This document shows, one piece after another, positions 36,136 through 45,293 of a stretch of 64,000 nt of DNA; the first letter of the stretch is position 1, and each line of letters starts with the position of its first letter. Made by a program: the position numbers and the translations under genes. The stretch comes from Duganella sp. Root336D2 (GTDB lineage Bacteria > Pseudomonadota > Gammaproteobacteria > Burkholderiales > Burkholderiaceae_D): positions 76,978 through 140,977 of the forward strand of contig NZ_LMDB01000038.1 in assembly GCF_001425005.1 (NCBI RefSeq). The letters run 5' to 3'. Under the pieces are notes generated by a model that saw nothing but the letters and a program-made list of their open reading frames with translations, was not told the DNA's origin and did no database searches.

Positions 36136-36870
36136 ATGACCAATACCACCCATTTCGGTTATAAAACCGTCAACGAAGACGAGAAAGTCAAGGAAGTCGC
36201 CAAGGTCTTCCATTCCGTCGCGGCCAAGTACGACATCATGAACGACCTTCTGTCCGGCGGCCTGCACCGCATCTGGAAGGCTTTCACTATTGCTAACGCT
36301 GCCGTGCGGCCGGGCATGAAGGTGCTGGATATCGCGGGTGGTACCGGCGACCTGGCCAAGGCATTCGCCAAGGCGGCCGGAACGACCGGCGAGGTCTGGC
36401 TGACCGATATCAATGAATCGATGCTGCGCGTCGGCCGCGATCGCCTCTTGAATAAGGGCCTGGTGACCCCCACCTTGATTTGCGACGCGGAGAAGCTGCC
36501 ATTCCCGGATAACTACTTCGACCGTGTCAGCGTGGCGTTCGGCCTGCGCAATATGACGCACAAGGATGTTGCTCTTTCTGAAATGCGCCGTGTGCTGAAG
36601 CCGGGCGGCAAATTGCTGGTGCTGGAATTCTCGAAAGTGGATCCGGTCTTGCAAAAACCATATGACTTTTATTCCTTCACGGTGTTGCCGTGGATGGGCC
36701 AGAAAGTGGCCAACGATTCGGAGAGCTATCGCTACCTGGCCGAGTCGATCCGCATGCACCCGGACCAGGAAACGCTGAAGACCATGATGCAGGCTGCGGG
36801 TCTTGAGCGCGTGCAGTACTACAACCTGACGGCCGGTGTGGCCGCTTTACACACCGGCATCAAAATGTGA
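36136..36870 (+). CDS. ubiE: Demethylmenaquinone/2-methoxy-6-polyprenylbenzoquinol methyltransferase UbiE
   Basis: The 244-residue class I methyltransferase (start ATG 36136, [13 protein letters not shown]) has SAM motif [18 protein letters not shown], motif [18 protein letters not shown] (UbiE signature) and [15 protein letters not shown]. It C-methylates the quinone ring in ubiquinone synthesis. ubiJ and ubiB lie downstream, separated by the Tim44-like gene, making this a ubiquinone cluster. Confidence 0.97.
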   Translation: MTNTTHFGYKTVNEDEKVKEVAKVFHSVAAKYDIMNDLLSGGLHRIWKAFTIANAAVRPGMKVLDIAGGTGDLAKAFAKAAGTTGEVWLTDINESMLRVGRDRLLNKGLVTPTLICDAEKLPFPDNYFDRVSVAFGLRNMTHKDVALSEMRRVLKPGGKLLVLEFSKVDPVLQKPYDFYSFTVLPWMGQKVANDSESYRYLAESIRMHPDQETLKTMMQAAGLERVQYYNLTAGVAALHTGIKM

Positions 36871-36881
36871 GACGCCAAAAG

Positions 36882-37823
36882 ATGAAAATGAAAAAATTCC
36901 TGGCCGGCGCGATGATCGCGCTGTCCGCAGTGAGCATGATGAGCGAGTTGTCCGCACGCCCGATGGGCGGCGGCAAGTCCTTCGGCCGCCAGTCGTCGGG
37001 CGTGAGCAGCATGCCGCGCCAGGCAGCTCCGGCGCCGGCACCAAGCGCCCCGAGCGCCGCGCCGACCGCCAACCGTCCTGCTGCCGCACCGACTCCTGCA
37101 GCGCCCGCACCGGCCCCTAAGCCAAGCATGTGGAAGGGCATCCTCGGCGGCGCACTGCTGGGCCTCGGCCTGGGCGCGCTGCTGTCGCACTTCGGCCTGG
37201 GCGGCGCCATGGCGTCGGCCATCAGCTCGATCCTGATGATCGCCCTGATCGGCGGCGTGATCTTCTTCATCGTCCGTATGCTGCGCCGTAAATCGCAGCC
37301 GGCGGCCCAGCCGGCATTCAGCGGCGGCTACAACGGCGGCAACGTGCACCAGATGCAGCCAGCGGCGTTCGAACCGGTGGCGCCTGCGGCCGGTGCAGCG
37401 CTGGCGGCGCCTGCCGCGGCGGAAGCGGCAGCGCATGCGCCTTGGGGTGTGCCGGCCGATTTTGATACCGCTGGCTTCCTGCGTGGGGCCAAGTCCAACT
37501 ACATCCGCCTGCAAGCGGCATGGGACAAGGCAGACGTGGAAGATATCCGCACCTTCACCACGCCTGAAGTGTTTGCCGAGCTGCGCATGCAGATCCAGGA
37601 GCGCGGCGCGCAAGCCGAGTACACCGATGTGGTGGCAATCGAGGCTGAGCTGCTGGGCATCGAGAACGACGGCAACGATTCCCTGGCCAGCGTGAAGTTC
37701 TGGGGCAAGATGAAGCCTGCAGCCGATGCGCTGCCGGAACCATTCCAGGAAGTATGGAACCTGACCAAACCGCATAACGGCAAAACGGGCTGGATGCTGG
37801 CAGGTATCCAGCAGCTTGCGTGA
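36882..37823 (+). CDS. Tim44-like domain protein with signal/anchor and Pro/Ala linker
   Basis: About 313 residues. It has a signal-like start (MKKFLAGAMIALSAVSMMSEL), a Pro/Ala-rich linker (about 50-90) and a Gly-rich double membrane segment (about 90-130, GILGGALLGLGLGALL, then ISSILMIALIGGVIFFI). The C-terminal Tim44-like domain (about 190-313) contains YIRLQAAWDKADVEDIRTF. This is the bacterial Tim44 family, probably membrane-anchored with unknown partners. ATG 36882 is preferred to GTG 36867. It sits between ubiE and ubiJ and ends at a terminator. Confidence 0.85.
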   Translation: MKMKKFLAGAMIALSAVSMMSELSARPMGGGKSFGRQSSGVSSMPRQAAPAPAPSAPSAAPTANRPAAAPTPAAPAPAPKPSMWKGILGGALLGLGLGALLSHFGLGGAMASAISSILMIALIGGVIFFIVRMLRRKSQPAAQPAFSGGYNGGNVHQMQPAAFEPVAPAAGAALAAPAAAEAAAHAPWGVPADFDTAGFLRGAKSNYIRLQAAWDKADVEDIRTFTTPEVFAELRMQIQERGAQAEYTDVVAIEAELLGIENDGNDSLASVKFWGKMKPAADALPEPFQEVWNLTKPHNGKTGWMLAGIQQLA

Positions 37824-37850
37824 CCTGGCGCAGTAACTGGTAAGATCGAG

Positions 37851-37881
37851 ACCGCCCTGGTTTTCCGGGGCGGTTTTGTTT
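37851..37881 (+). terminator. Rho-independent terminator after the Tim44-like gene
   Basis: ACCGCCCTGG and CCGGGGCGGT pair (one G-U) around a TTTT loop and run into TTTGTTTT. It separates the ubiE unit from ubiJ-ubiB. Confidence 0.82.
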
Positions 37882-37900
37882 TATTTGGACCGACCTGATT

Positions 37901-38509
37901 ATGTTTCCATTTCCTACCAGGCTGCCCGGCCTCAGCATGCCGGCAGCCGCCACCGTCAACCACTTGCTGGCGCAAGAGCCTTGGGCGCGCACCGAACTCA
38001 AGCTGCACGCCGGCAAGGTCGCCGTGATCGACGCCAGTCCTGCTGTACTGCGCTTGCGCGTCACGCCGGACGGCATGGTGGAGGCGGCAGGCAGCGAGAC
38101 GGGAGCTGCGGTGACGATTCGCCTGAAGCTGGGCGACCTGCCGCTGATCGCGCAAAACCGCGAGCGCGCTTTTTCGTACGTACAGATCGAAGGCGACGCC
38201 GAATTTGCCAACGCCATTTCGCACCTGTCGCAATCGCTGCGTTGGGAAGCCGAGCATGACCTGGAGAAACTGGTGGGCCCGGTTGCTGCCGTGCGCCTGG
38301 TCCAGGGCGCCAAGGCATTGGTGGAGGGCGCGCGCAACGGCCAGCGCAAAGTGGCCGAGAATGTCGCGGAGTACTTCCTCGACGAAAACCCGCTGTTGAT
38401 CCGCCCGTTGGTGGCGGAAAGCTTTGCGGCCGACGTGACCCGCTTCCGCGACGACGTGGAGCGCGCCAGCAAACGGCTGGAAAAACTCGAACAAAAACTG
38501 GCTAAATGA
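37901..38509 (+). CDS. ubiJ: Ubiquinone biosynthesis accessory factor UbiJ (SCP2 domain)
   Basis: The 202-residue protein has a SCP2-like sterol-carrier domain (about 15-115, with [11 protein letters not shown] and [13 protein letters not shown]) and a C-terminal helical region ending in a coiled-coil ([17 protein letters not shown]). UbiJ binds lipid intermediates within the soluble Ubi complex. Its stop overlaps the ubiB start (ATGA at 38506-38509), which supports the assignment. Confidence 0.92.
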   Translation: MFPFPTRLPGLSMPAAATVNHLLAQEPWARTELKLHAGKVAVIDASPAVLRLRVTPDGMVEAAGSETGAAVTIRLKLGDLPLIAQNRERAFSYVQIEGDAEFANAISHLSQSLRWEAEHDLEKLVGPVAAVRLVQGAKALVEGARNGQRKVAENVAEYFLDENPLLIRPLVAESFAADVTRFRDDVERASKRLEKLEQKLAK

Positions 38510-40065
38510 TCCGCAAATTCCTCAGGCTGTTCAAGATCGTCCGTGTCTCCGTCCGTTACGGGCTGGACGAAATCGCCATTTCCGGCTTCGACAAGCCGCG
38601 CATCAGCAAATTCCTCGACATCGTTTTCTTCTGGCGCGACCTGTCGACGCCGCGCGCCGTGCGCCTGCGCCGCGCACTGGAGGAGCTGGGCCCGATCTTC
38701 GTCAAGTTCGGCCAGGTGCTGTCGACCCGCAGCGACCTGTTCCCGCTCGATATCGTGTCCGAGCTGTCCAAGCTGCAGGACCGTGTGCCGCCGTTCGATT
38801 CCGACCTGGCGATTGCGATGATCGAAGCGTCGCTGGGCGCCCATCCTGACGAATTGTTCGCGCGCTTCGAGCGCGTGCCGGTAGCTTCAGCCTCCATCGC
38901 CCAGGTGCACTTCGCTGCGCTGAAGGATGGCACGCAGGTGGCGGTGAAAGTGCTGCGTCCGGGCATGAAGAAACTGATCGACGAAGACGTCGCGCTGATG
39001 CATATCGCGGCCAACTTCATCAACCGGCTGTGGGCCGATTCCAAGCGCCTGAAGATCCAGGAAGTGGTGCAGGAATTCGACAAGTACCTGCATGATGAAC
39101 TGGACCTGATGCGCGAGGCGGCCAATGCCAGCCAGCTGCGCCGCAATTTCGCCGAATCCAAGCTGCTGCTGGTGCCGGAGATGTATTGGGACTATTGCTC
39201 CAGCAACGTGATCGTGATGGAGCGCATGTACGGCATTCCGGTGTCGCAGATCGGACGCCTGGCCGAGGCCGGCGTGGACCTGAAAAAGCTGTCCTCGGAT
39301 GGCGTGGAGATCTTCTTCACGCAGGTGTTCCGCGATGGCTTCTTCCACGCCGATATGCATCCGGGGAATATCCTGGTGTCGATCGAGCCTGAATCGTTTG
39401 GCCGCTACATCGCGCTGGACTTCGGCATCGTCGGCACGTTGAACGATTACGACAAGGATTACCTGTCGCAGAACTTCCTGGCCTTCTTCCGCCGCGACTA
39501 CAAGCGCGTGGCGGAGGCGCATATCGAATCCGGCTGGGCGCCGAAAGAAACCCGTGTCGATGAACTGGAAGCCGCGGTGCGCGCTTGCTGCGAGCCGATC
39601 TTCGACCGTCCGCTGAAGGATATCTCGTTCGGCCAGGTGCTGCTGCGCCTGTTCCAGACCTCGCGCCGCTTCAATGTGGAAGTGCAGCCGCAACTGGTGC
39701 TGCTGCAAAAGACGCTGCTGAATATTGAAGGCCTGGGCCGCCAGCTCGATCCTGACCTGGATTTGTGGAAGACGGCCAAACCTTACCTGGAGCGCTGGAT
39801 GGCGGAGCAGGTGGGCTGGCGCGGGCTGGTGGATCGCTTGAAGGCGGAAGCACCGCGCTATTCGCATATCTTCCCGCAATTGCCGCGCCTGGCGCACCAG
39901 GCGCTCACCGTCGCGGCGGAGCGGGATGTGGAAACCAAAGCTTTGCTGGCGCACCTGGTGGCGGAGCAGCGCCATACCAACCGCTTGCTGTCGTTCTTTG
40001 CGTTCTTTGTCGGGTCGTTTGTGGTGGGTGCGGTGGCGTTTGTGGCGTATGCCCGACTTCACTAA
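38506..40065 (+). CDS. ubiB: Ubiquinone biosynthesis atypical kinase/ATPase UbiB
   Basis: The 519-residue ABC1/ADCK-family protein has the KxGQ-type [15 protein letters not shown], Ala-rich loop [10 protein letters not shown], the Lys in VAVKVLRPG, EVDLxxE-like [20 protein letters not shown] and [10 protein letters not shown]. Its C-terminal hydrophobic anchor is [19 protein letters not shown]. UbiB is an ATPase needed for ubiquinone synthesis. The length is typical. The 3' end overlaps the next methyltransferase start by 17 bases. Confidence 0.97.
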   Translation: MIRKFLRLFKIVRVSVRYGLDEIAISGFDKPRISKFLDIVFFWRDLSTPRAVRLRRALEELGPIFVKFGQVLSTRSDLFPLDIVSELSKLQDRVPPFDSDLAIAMIEASLGAHPDELFARFERVPVASASIAQVHFAALKDGTQVAVKVLRPGMKKLIDEDVALMHIAANFINRLWADSKRLKIQEVVQEFDKYLHDELDLMREAANASQLRRNFAESKLLLVPEMYWDYCSSNVIVMERMYGIPVSQIGRLAEAGVDLKKLSSDGVEIFFTQVFRDGFFHADMHPGNILVSIEPESFGRYIALDFGIVGTLNDYDKDYLSQNFLAFFRRDYKRVAEAHIESGWAPKETRVDELEAAVRACCEPIFDRPLKDISFGQVLLRLFQTSRRFNVEVQPQLVLLQKTLLNIEGLGRQLDPDLDLWKTAKPYLERWMAEQVGWRGLVDRLKAEAPRYSHIFPQLPRLAHQALTVAAERDVETKALLAHLVAEQRHTNRLLSFFAFFVGSFVVGAVAFVAYARLH

Positions 40066-40687
40066 CCGCGATCCGCGCACGGCGGAGTTTTGGGACCAGC
40101 GGTTTGAGGCGGCGTTTACTCCCTGGGATCGGGGCGGGGTGCCGGAGCAGCTCTCCGCCTGGCTGCAAACCGGTGGCCCGGTGTCTGGCCCACAGGGTCA
40201 GACACCGGGCCACCGGTTTTCGGTGTTGATCCCCGGCTGCGGCAGCGGCTACGAGCTGCAAGCCTTCTGCCAGGCCGGCTGGAACGCCACCGCCATCGAC
40301 TTTTCCCCCTCCGCCGTTGTTGCGGCGCAACAAGCGCTGGGCCCCTGGCGCGAGCACGTGCTCGAGGCAGATTTTTTCGCTTACGCGCCGCAGCAGCCGC
40401 TGGACCTGGTCTACGAGCGCGCCTTCCTGTGCGCCATGCCGCGCGACATGTGGCCGCGCGTGGTGCAGCGCTGGGCGCAATTGTTGCCGGAAGGGGGCCT
40501 GCTGCTGGGCTACTTTTTCTTCGATGGCAATCCAAAAGGCCCGCCCTTCGGCGCCGAGCGCGAGCAGCTGGCGCAGTTAATGAGTGCTCACTTTGATCTC
40601 GAGCAGGACGCGCCGGTAAGCGATTCCATCCCGGTATTCCAGGGCAAGGAGCGCTGGATGGCCTGGCGCCGGAAAAAAGCTTTATAA
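40049..40687 (+). CDS. TPMT-family SAM methyltransferase with an in-frame palindromic repeat
   Basis: ATG 40049 gives a 212-residue product ([19 protein letters not shown]). This start matches TPMT-type methyltransferases, followed by [35 protein letters not shown] (SAM motif), [23 protein letters not shown] and [13 protein letters not shown]. Between the first two motifs lies a stretch encoded by a 53-base palindrome (40167-40219), giving [19 protein letters not shown], which looks like an insertion that kept the frame. The acceptor substrate is unknown. It overlaps the ubiB 3' end. Confidence 0.87.
   Translation: MPDFTNRDPRTAEFWDQRFEAAFTPWDRGGVPEQLSAWLQTGGPVSGPQGQTPGHRFSVLIPGCGSGYELQAFCQAGWNATAIDFSPSAVVAAQQALGPWREHVLEADFFAYAPQQPLDLVYERAFLCAMPRDMWPRVVQRWAQLLPEGGLLLGYFFFDGNPKGPPFGAEREQLAQLMSAHFDLEQDAPVSDSIPVFQGKERWMAWRRKKAL
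40167..40219. repeat. 21-bp-arm palindrome inside the TPMT gene (GGTGTCTG-family repeat)
   Basis: Arms 40167-40187 and 40199-40219 are perfectly complementary over 21 bases, with an 11-base centre. The inner part GGTGTCTGGCCC..GGGTCAGACACC matches the intergenic repeat at 59023-59049. It can fold into a very stable hairpin in the mRNA of the coding sequence. Confidence 0.88.
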
Positions 40688-40720
40688 TTCAGGGTTTTGA
40701 TGTTTTTTGCGGAGTAATCG

Positions 40721-41002
40721 ATGCCTATCTACGCTTACCGCTGCGAGGAATGTGGCTTTGCCAAGGATGTGCTGCAAAAGATCTCCGATCCGCAGCTCAC
40801 GGATTGCCCTTCCTGCGGCAAGTCCACCTTTAAGAAGCAACTGACCGCGGCCGGCTTCCAACTCAAGGGCACCGGCTGGTACGTAACCGATTTCCGTGGC
40901 GGCACCGCCCCGGCAACCGGCGTTGCCAGCACGGCCAAATCCGAAGCCCCGGCAGCCGCCGCCCCGGCGCCTGCGCCGGCAAAGTCCACCAGCGAGGCGT
41001 AA
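40721..41002 (+). CDS. FmdB-family zinc-ribbon protein
   Basis: The 93-residue protein begins MPIYAYRCEECGFAKDVLQK and has a second CPSCGK pair, forming the FmdB/CxxC-CxxC zinc ribbon (about 1-45). It ends in an Ala/Pro-rich tail. Such regulators or adaptors are common beside DUF502 and aspS in betaproteobacteria. A TTTGCGGAG ribosome-binding site precedes the start. The precise role is unknown. Confidence 0.9.
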   Translation: MPIYAYRCEECGFAKDVLQKISDPQLTDCPSCGKSTFKKQLTAAGFQLKGTGWYVTDFRGGTAPATGVASTAKSEAPAAAAPAPAPAKSTSEA

Positions 41003-41023
41003 TTCCCCCGCACAAGGAACACG

Positions 41024-41602
41024 ATGCGTAAATATTTCATTACCGGCTTGCTGGTCCTGGTACCGTTGTCGATCACGGCCTGGGTGCTGCACCTGGTGAT
41101 CTCCACCATGGACCAGTCGCTGTTGCTGATCCCGGAGAAATGGCTGCCGGATGACCGTCGCCCATCGGGCCTTGGCACTATCCTGACCGTGGCGATCGTA
41201 TTCCTGACCGGCCTGCTGACCAATAACCTGGTCGGCAATTTCATGATCCGCCAATGGGAAAAGCTGCTGCATCGCATTCCTGTGGTCAGCTCACTGTACG
41301 GCAGCGTGAAGCAGGTTTCGGACACCTTGTTCTCCGAATCCGGCAATGCTTTCCGCAAGGCGGTGCTGGTGCAATATCCGCATGCCGGCTCGCGCACGAT
41401 CGGTTTCCTGACCGGCGCGCCGGCGACCGAAGTGCAGAAGCACCTGGACGGTGAATACATCAGCGTCTACGTGCCAACCACGCCGAACCCGACTTCCGGC
41501 TTCTTTTTGATGTTGCCGAAAAAAGATGTAATCGAGCTCGACATGAGCGTCGATGCCGCACTGAAGTACATCGTTTCGATGGGCGTTGTCGTCCCTGAAT
41601 AA
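41024..41602 (+). CDS. DUF502 inner-membrane protein
   Basis: The 192-residue protein has two membrane helices ([19 protein letters not shown], about 3-25, and [20 protein letters not shown], about 48-68). A conserved cytoplasmic or periplasmic domain follows, with [44 protein letters not shown] and [15 protein letters not shown]. This matches DUF502, a widespread family without an assigned biochemical function. It lies between fmdB and aspS. Confidence 0.93.
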   Translation: MRKYFITGLLVLVPLSITAWVLHLVISTMDQSLLLIPEKWLPDDRRPSGLGTILTVAIVFLTGLLTNNLVGNFMIRQWEKLLHRIPVVSSLYGSVKQVSDTLFSESGNAFRKAVLVQYPHAGSRTIGFLTGAPATEVQKHLDGEYISVYVPTTPNPTSGFFLMLPKKDVIELDMSVDAALKYIVSMGVVVPE

Positions 41603-41628
41603 AACTTAACCTGAAACTGAGAATCAAT

Positions 41629-43434
41629 ATGTCCATGCGTACTGAATACTGCGGCCTCGTAACCGAAGCCCTCATCGGCCAAACCGTCAGCCTGTGCGGC
41701 TGGGTGCACCGTCGCCGCGACCACGGCGGCGTGATCTTCATCGACCTGCGCGACCGCGAAGGCCTGGTGCAGGTGGTCTGCAACCCGGAACAGGCGGAAG
41801 TGTTCTCCGTCGCCGAATCCGTGCGTAACGAGTACTGCCTGCGCATCACCGGCACCGTGAAAGACCGCCTGGCCGGCACCGTCAACAACAACCTGAAGTC
41901 GGGCAAGATCGAAGTCGTTGCCGCCAAGGTGGAAGTGCTGAACGCCTCCGTGCCTGTTCCCTTCCAGCTGGACGACGACAACCTGTCCGAAACCACCCGC
42001 CTGACCCACCGCGTGCTGGACCTGCGCCGCCCGCAGATGCAGAACAACCTGCGCCTGCGCTACAAGGTCTCGATGGAAGTGCGCAAGTACCTGGACAACC
42101 TGGGCTTCATCGATATCGAAACCCCGGTGCTGACCAAGTCCACTCCGGAAGGCGCACGCGACTACCTGGTGCCATCGCGTGTGAACGCGCACGAATTCTT
42201 CGCGCTGCCGCAGTCGCCACAGCTGTTCAAGCAGCTGCTGATGGTCGCCAACTTCGACCGTTACTACCAGATCACCAAGTGCTTCCGCGACGAAGACCTG
42301 CGTGCCGATCGCCAGCCTGAATTCACCCAGATCGACTGCGAAACCTCGTTCCTGACCGAACAGGAGATCCGCGACCTGTTCGAGACCATGATCCGCAACG
42401 TGTTCAAGAACACCATGGACGTGGACCTGCCAAACCCGTTCCCGGTGATGGACTTCGCCGAAGCCATGGGCAAGTACGGTTCGGACAAGCCGGACATGCG
42501 CGTCCAGCTGGAATTCACCGAACTGACCGACATCATGACCAACGTCGAGTCCAAGATCTTCTCCAGCGCCGCCAACCTGAGCAACGGCCGCGTGGTCGGC
42601 ATGCGCGTGCCGAAAGGCGGCTCCATGTCGCGCTCCGAGATCGATGCATACACCCAGTTCGTTGCCATCTACGGCGCGAAAGGCCTGGCTTACATCAAGG
42701 TCAACGAAAAGGCCAAAGGCCGTGATGGCCTGCAGTCGCCAATCGTCAAGTCGCTGGACGACGCAACGCTGGCTACCATCCTGGAGCGCACCGGCGCACA
42801 GGACGGCGACCTGATCTTCTTCGGCGCCGACAAGGCAAAGGTTGTGAACGATGCGATCGGCGCGCTGCGCGTGAAGGTCGGCCATTCCGAGTTCGGCAAG
42901 GCCAACGGCCTGTTCAACGACGTGTGGGCGCCGCTGTGGGTGATCGACTTCCCGATGTTCGAATACGACGAAGAAGACGACCGCTGGACCGCAACCCACC
43001 ACCCATTCACTTCGCCAAAAGACGGCCACGAAGACATGCTGGAAACCAATCCAGGCGCATGTATCGCCAAGGCCTACGACATGGTGCTGAACGGCTGGGA
43101 ACTGGGCGGCGGCTCGATCCGTATCCACCGCGAAGAAGTGCAGTCGAAAGTGTTCCGCGCACTGAAGATCGGTGCCGAGGAAGCGCGCGAGAAGTTCGGT
43201 TTCCTGCTGGACGCACTGCAGTACGGCGCGCCTCCGCACGGCGGCCTGGCATTCGGCCTGGATCGTATCGTGACCCTGATGACCAAGTCCGATTCGATCC
43301 GCGACGTGATCGCCTTCCCGAAAACCCAGCGCGCACAGTGCCTGCTGACCCAGGCTCCTTCGCCGGTCGACGAGAAGCAACTGCGTGAACTGCATATCCG
43401 CCTGCGTTCGGCCGAGCCGAAAGTAGCCGGCTAA
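41629..43434 (+). CDS. aspS: Aspartate--tRNA ligase AspS
   Basis: The 601-residue class II synthetase of bacterial type has an N-terminal OB anticodon-binding domain ([20 protein letters not shown]), motif 2 [18 protein letters not shown], a GAD insertion domain (about 290-420) and motif 3 [10 protein letters not shown]. It charges tRNA-Asp, and possibly tRNA-Asn if an amidotransferase is present, which cannot be judged here. A strong terminator follows and nudB begins 3 bases later. Confidence 0.98.
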   Translation: MSMRTEYCGLVTEALIGQTVSLCGWVHRRRDHGGVIFIDLRDREGLVQVVCNPEQAEVFSVAESVRNEYCLRITGTVKDRLAGTVNNNLKSGKIEVVAAKVEVLNASVPVPFQLDDDNLSETTRLTHRVLDLRRPQMQNNLRLRYKVSMEVRKYLDNLGFIDIETPVLTKSTPEGARDYLVPSRVNAHEFFALPQSPQLFKQLLMVANFDRYYQITKCFRDEDLRADRQPEFTQIDCETSFLTEQEIRDLFETMIRNVFKNTMDVDLPNPFPVMDFAEAMGKYGSDKPDMRVQLEFTELTDIMTNVESKIFSSAANLSNGRVVGMRVPKGGSMSRSEIDAYTQFVAIYGAKGLAYIKVNEKAKGRDGLQSPIVKSLDDATLATILERTGAQDGDLIFFGADKAKVVNDAIGALRVKVGHSEFGKANGLFNDVWAPLWVIDFPMFEYDEEDDRWTATHHPFTSPKDGHEDMLETNPGACIAKAYDMVLNGWELGGGSIRIHREEVQSKVFRALKIGAEEAREKFGFLLDALQYGAPPHGGLAFGLDRIVTLMTKSDSIRDVIAFPKTQRAQCLLTQAPSPVDEKQLRELHIRLRSAEPKVAG

Positions 43435-43442
43435 TCAGCTGC

Positions 43443-43472
43443 AAAGGGCGGGCCGCAAAGCCCGCCTTTTTT
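43443..43472 (+). terminator. Rho-independent terminator after aspS
   Basis: GGCGGGC and GCCCGCC (stem extended by A-T pairs) around a short loop, then TTTTTT. It ends right before the nudB start codon at 43475, so nudB expression depends on readthrough or on a promoter within aspS. Confidence 0.88.
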
Positions 43473-43474
43473 AC

Positions 43475-43924
43475 ATGAAGCCCTACAAAATCCCGGAATC
43501 CGTCCTGGTGGTGATCCATACCGCCGACATGGAAGTGCTCCTGATCGAGCGCGCCGGCAATCCCGGCTACTGGCAATCCGTCACCGGCTCGAAGGACGCC
43601 GTCGACGAGCCCCTGCTCACCACCGCCACCCGCGAACTGTTCGAAGAAACCGGCATTGTTGCCGACGGCAGGGGCATCGTGCTGCGCGACTGGGGGCTGC
43701 AGAACATCTACGAAATCTACCCGGTCTGGCGCCACCGCTACGAACCCGGCGTGACGCACAACCTGGAACATATTTTCAGCGTGCAGGTGCCGCGCAACGT
43801 GCCCATCATGCTGAGCCCGCGAGAACATACCGCCCACGTCTGGCTGCCCTACCTCGAAGCTGCCGACCGCTGCTTCTCCCCCTCCAACGCCGAAGCAATC
43901 CTGCAACTGCCGCAGCACTTATAA
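43475..43924 (+). CDS. nudB: Dihydroneopterin triphosphate diphosphatase NudB (Nudix)
   Basis: The 149-residue Nudix hydrolase (MKPYKIPESVLVVIHT) has the box-like GSKDAVDEPLLTTATRELFE followed by ETGI, the variant typical of NudB in betaproteobacteria. It removes pyrophosphate from dihydroneopterin triphosphate in folate synthesis. It sits directly after aspS, a conserved neighbourhood. The start lies just beyond the aspS terminator and has no good ribosome-binding site. Confidence 0.9.
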   Translation: MKPYKIPESVLVVIHTADMEVLLIERAGNPGYWQSVTGSKDAVDEPLLTTATRELFEETGIVADGRGIVLRDWGLQNIYEIYPVWRHRYEPGVTHNLEHIFSVQVPRNVPIMLSPREHTAHVWLPYLEAADRCFSPSNAEAILQLPQHL

Positions 43925-43943
43925 CTTGCAATTTGCTTGTTAA

Positions 43944-43970
43944 TTGCACCCGGCTCGTTGTGGCTATAAT
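43944..43970 (+). promoter_or_regulatory. Candidate promoter for the HD-GYP/kinase pair
   Basis: TTGCAC (43944-43949) and a perfect TATAAT (43965-43970) are 15 bases apart, slightly short, about 34 bases before ATG 44004. There is no coding in the interval after nudB. Confidence 0.45.
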
Positions 43971-44003
43971 CGGACATCGACTGTCACGCTGGGGGCGCAC
44001 GCC

Positions 44004-45293
44004 ATGCCGGAGACTCAGGATATCCTTCTGGAACAGTTGCAGGTCGGCTTATACGTCCACCTCGACTTGAAGTGGTTCGAGCATCCTTTTGCATTCAGCC
44101 ATTTCAAGATCAAGTCGCAGGAGCAGATCCACCAGCTGCGCAGCCTGGGCTTGCACAAGATCCGCATCGACCCCGCCCTGAGCGATGTCCAGCCTGCCGC
44201 GATGCCGGTCGAGGCGTCGGCAGCCGCTGCCATGGAGTCGGCCGGCAAACCGCAAGCGCCGGCTCCCGAATCCCCTGAGCTTGCCGCCAAGCGCGCCATG
44301 ATGGAACGCATGCGCCAGCAGCGCGAGAACGCGGCCCGCATCGAGCACGCCTTCGTCGATACTGCGCGCGCCATGAAGGACATGGAGAAGAACATCTTCG
44401 CGCGCCCGGCCGAGAACCTGCAAAAGGCGAGCGAGATGATCGGCAAGATTGCCGACTCCATCCTGAGCGCGCCGGAGTTGGCGATCCACGTCATGGGCGA
44501 CCGCACCGGGGGCGAAGAAATCTACCTGCACTCGCTCAACGTCACCATGCTGTCGATGATGATCGCGCGCGACATCAAGCTGCCGCGCGAAGTGGCGGGG
44601 GCGATGGGTGTCGGCTCCATGTTCCATGACCTTGGCGTACGCAATATCCCCGACAAGGTGCTGACCAAGGCGGAAGCGTGGACGCATTCCGAGCAGAACA
44701 TGTACGAGACCCATTGCGCGGTCGGGACCGAAATGGGGCAGCAGCTCAAGTTTCCCGCCGCCGCCGTGGCCATCGTGCGCGACCACCACGAGATGTTCGA
44801 TGGCAGCGGCTACCCGCGCCATCTGAAGGGCGAGGAAATCGGCGTATTGGCGCGCATTGTAGGAATCGCCAACTACTACGACCGCCTGTGCAATCCGGTT
44901 AACGGCACGCCCGGCTTGACCCCGCACGAAGCGCTGTCGCTGATGTTCGCCAAGAACCGCGGCAAGTTCGATCCCAAGCTGCTGCAGGTGTTCATCCGCT
45001 GCCTGGGCGTGTACCCGCCGGGCACCATCGTACAGCTATCGAACGGCGCCACCGGCATGGTGGCCACCGTCAACACCGAGAAACCGAACAAGCCGGAACT
45101 CGTCGTGTATGAAGCGGGCGTGCCGCGCGAGGATGCCATCATGGTCGACATGGCCCTGGAGAGCGACCTGAATATCGTACGCGCCATCAAGCCTGCGCAA
45201 GTGCCGAAGGAAATCTACGCTTACCTTAGTCCGCGCAAACGGGTCAGCTACTACTTCGACGCCACCAAGCCGGGCCAGGGAGCTGCCGGGTGA
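44004..45293 (+). CDS. DUF3391 / HD-GYP c-di-GMP phosphodiesterase-like protein
   Basis: The 429-residue protein starts at ATG 44004 with a DUF3391-type N-terminal domain (QLQVGLYVHLDLKWFEHPF), an Ala-rich linker and a coiled-coil. The HD-GYP domain has His176 (YLHSLNV), His208-Asp209 (FHDLGVRNIP), His237 and HHEMFDGSGYP (261-271). HD-GYP proteins break c-di-GMP to GMP. The usual HDxGK lysine is Val212 here, so activity may be altered. The stop overlaps the GTG start of the histidine kinase. Confidence 0.92.
   Translation: MPETQDILLEQLQVGLYVHLDLKWFEHPFAFSHFKIKSQEQIHQLRSLGLHKIRIDPALSDVQPAAMPVEASAAAAMESAGKPQAPAPESPELAAKRAMMERMRQQRENAARIEHAFVDTARAMKDMEKNIFARPAENLQKASEMIGKIADSILSAPELAIHVMGDRTGGEEIYLHSLNVTMLSMMIARDIKLPREVAGAMGVGSMFHDLGVRNIPDKVLTKAEAWTHSEQNMYETHCAVGTEMGQQLKFPAAAVAIVRDHHEMFDGSGYPRHLKGEEIGVLARIVGIANYYDRLCNPVNGTPGLTPHEALSLMFAKNRGKFDPKLLQVFIRCLGVYPPGTIVQLSNGATGMVATVNTEKPNKPELVVYEAGVPREDAIMVDMALESDLNIVRAIKPAQVPKEIYAYLSPRKRVSYYFDATKPGQGAAG

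Noticed and set aside
41467-43395. 642-codon antisense open frame opposite aspS
   Set aside because: Same frame artefact; aspS is unmistakable on the plus strand.
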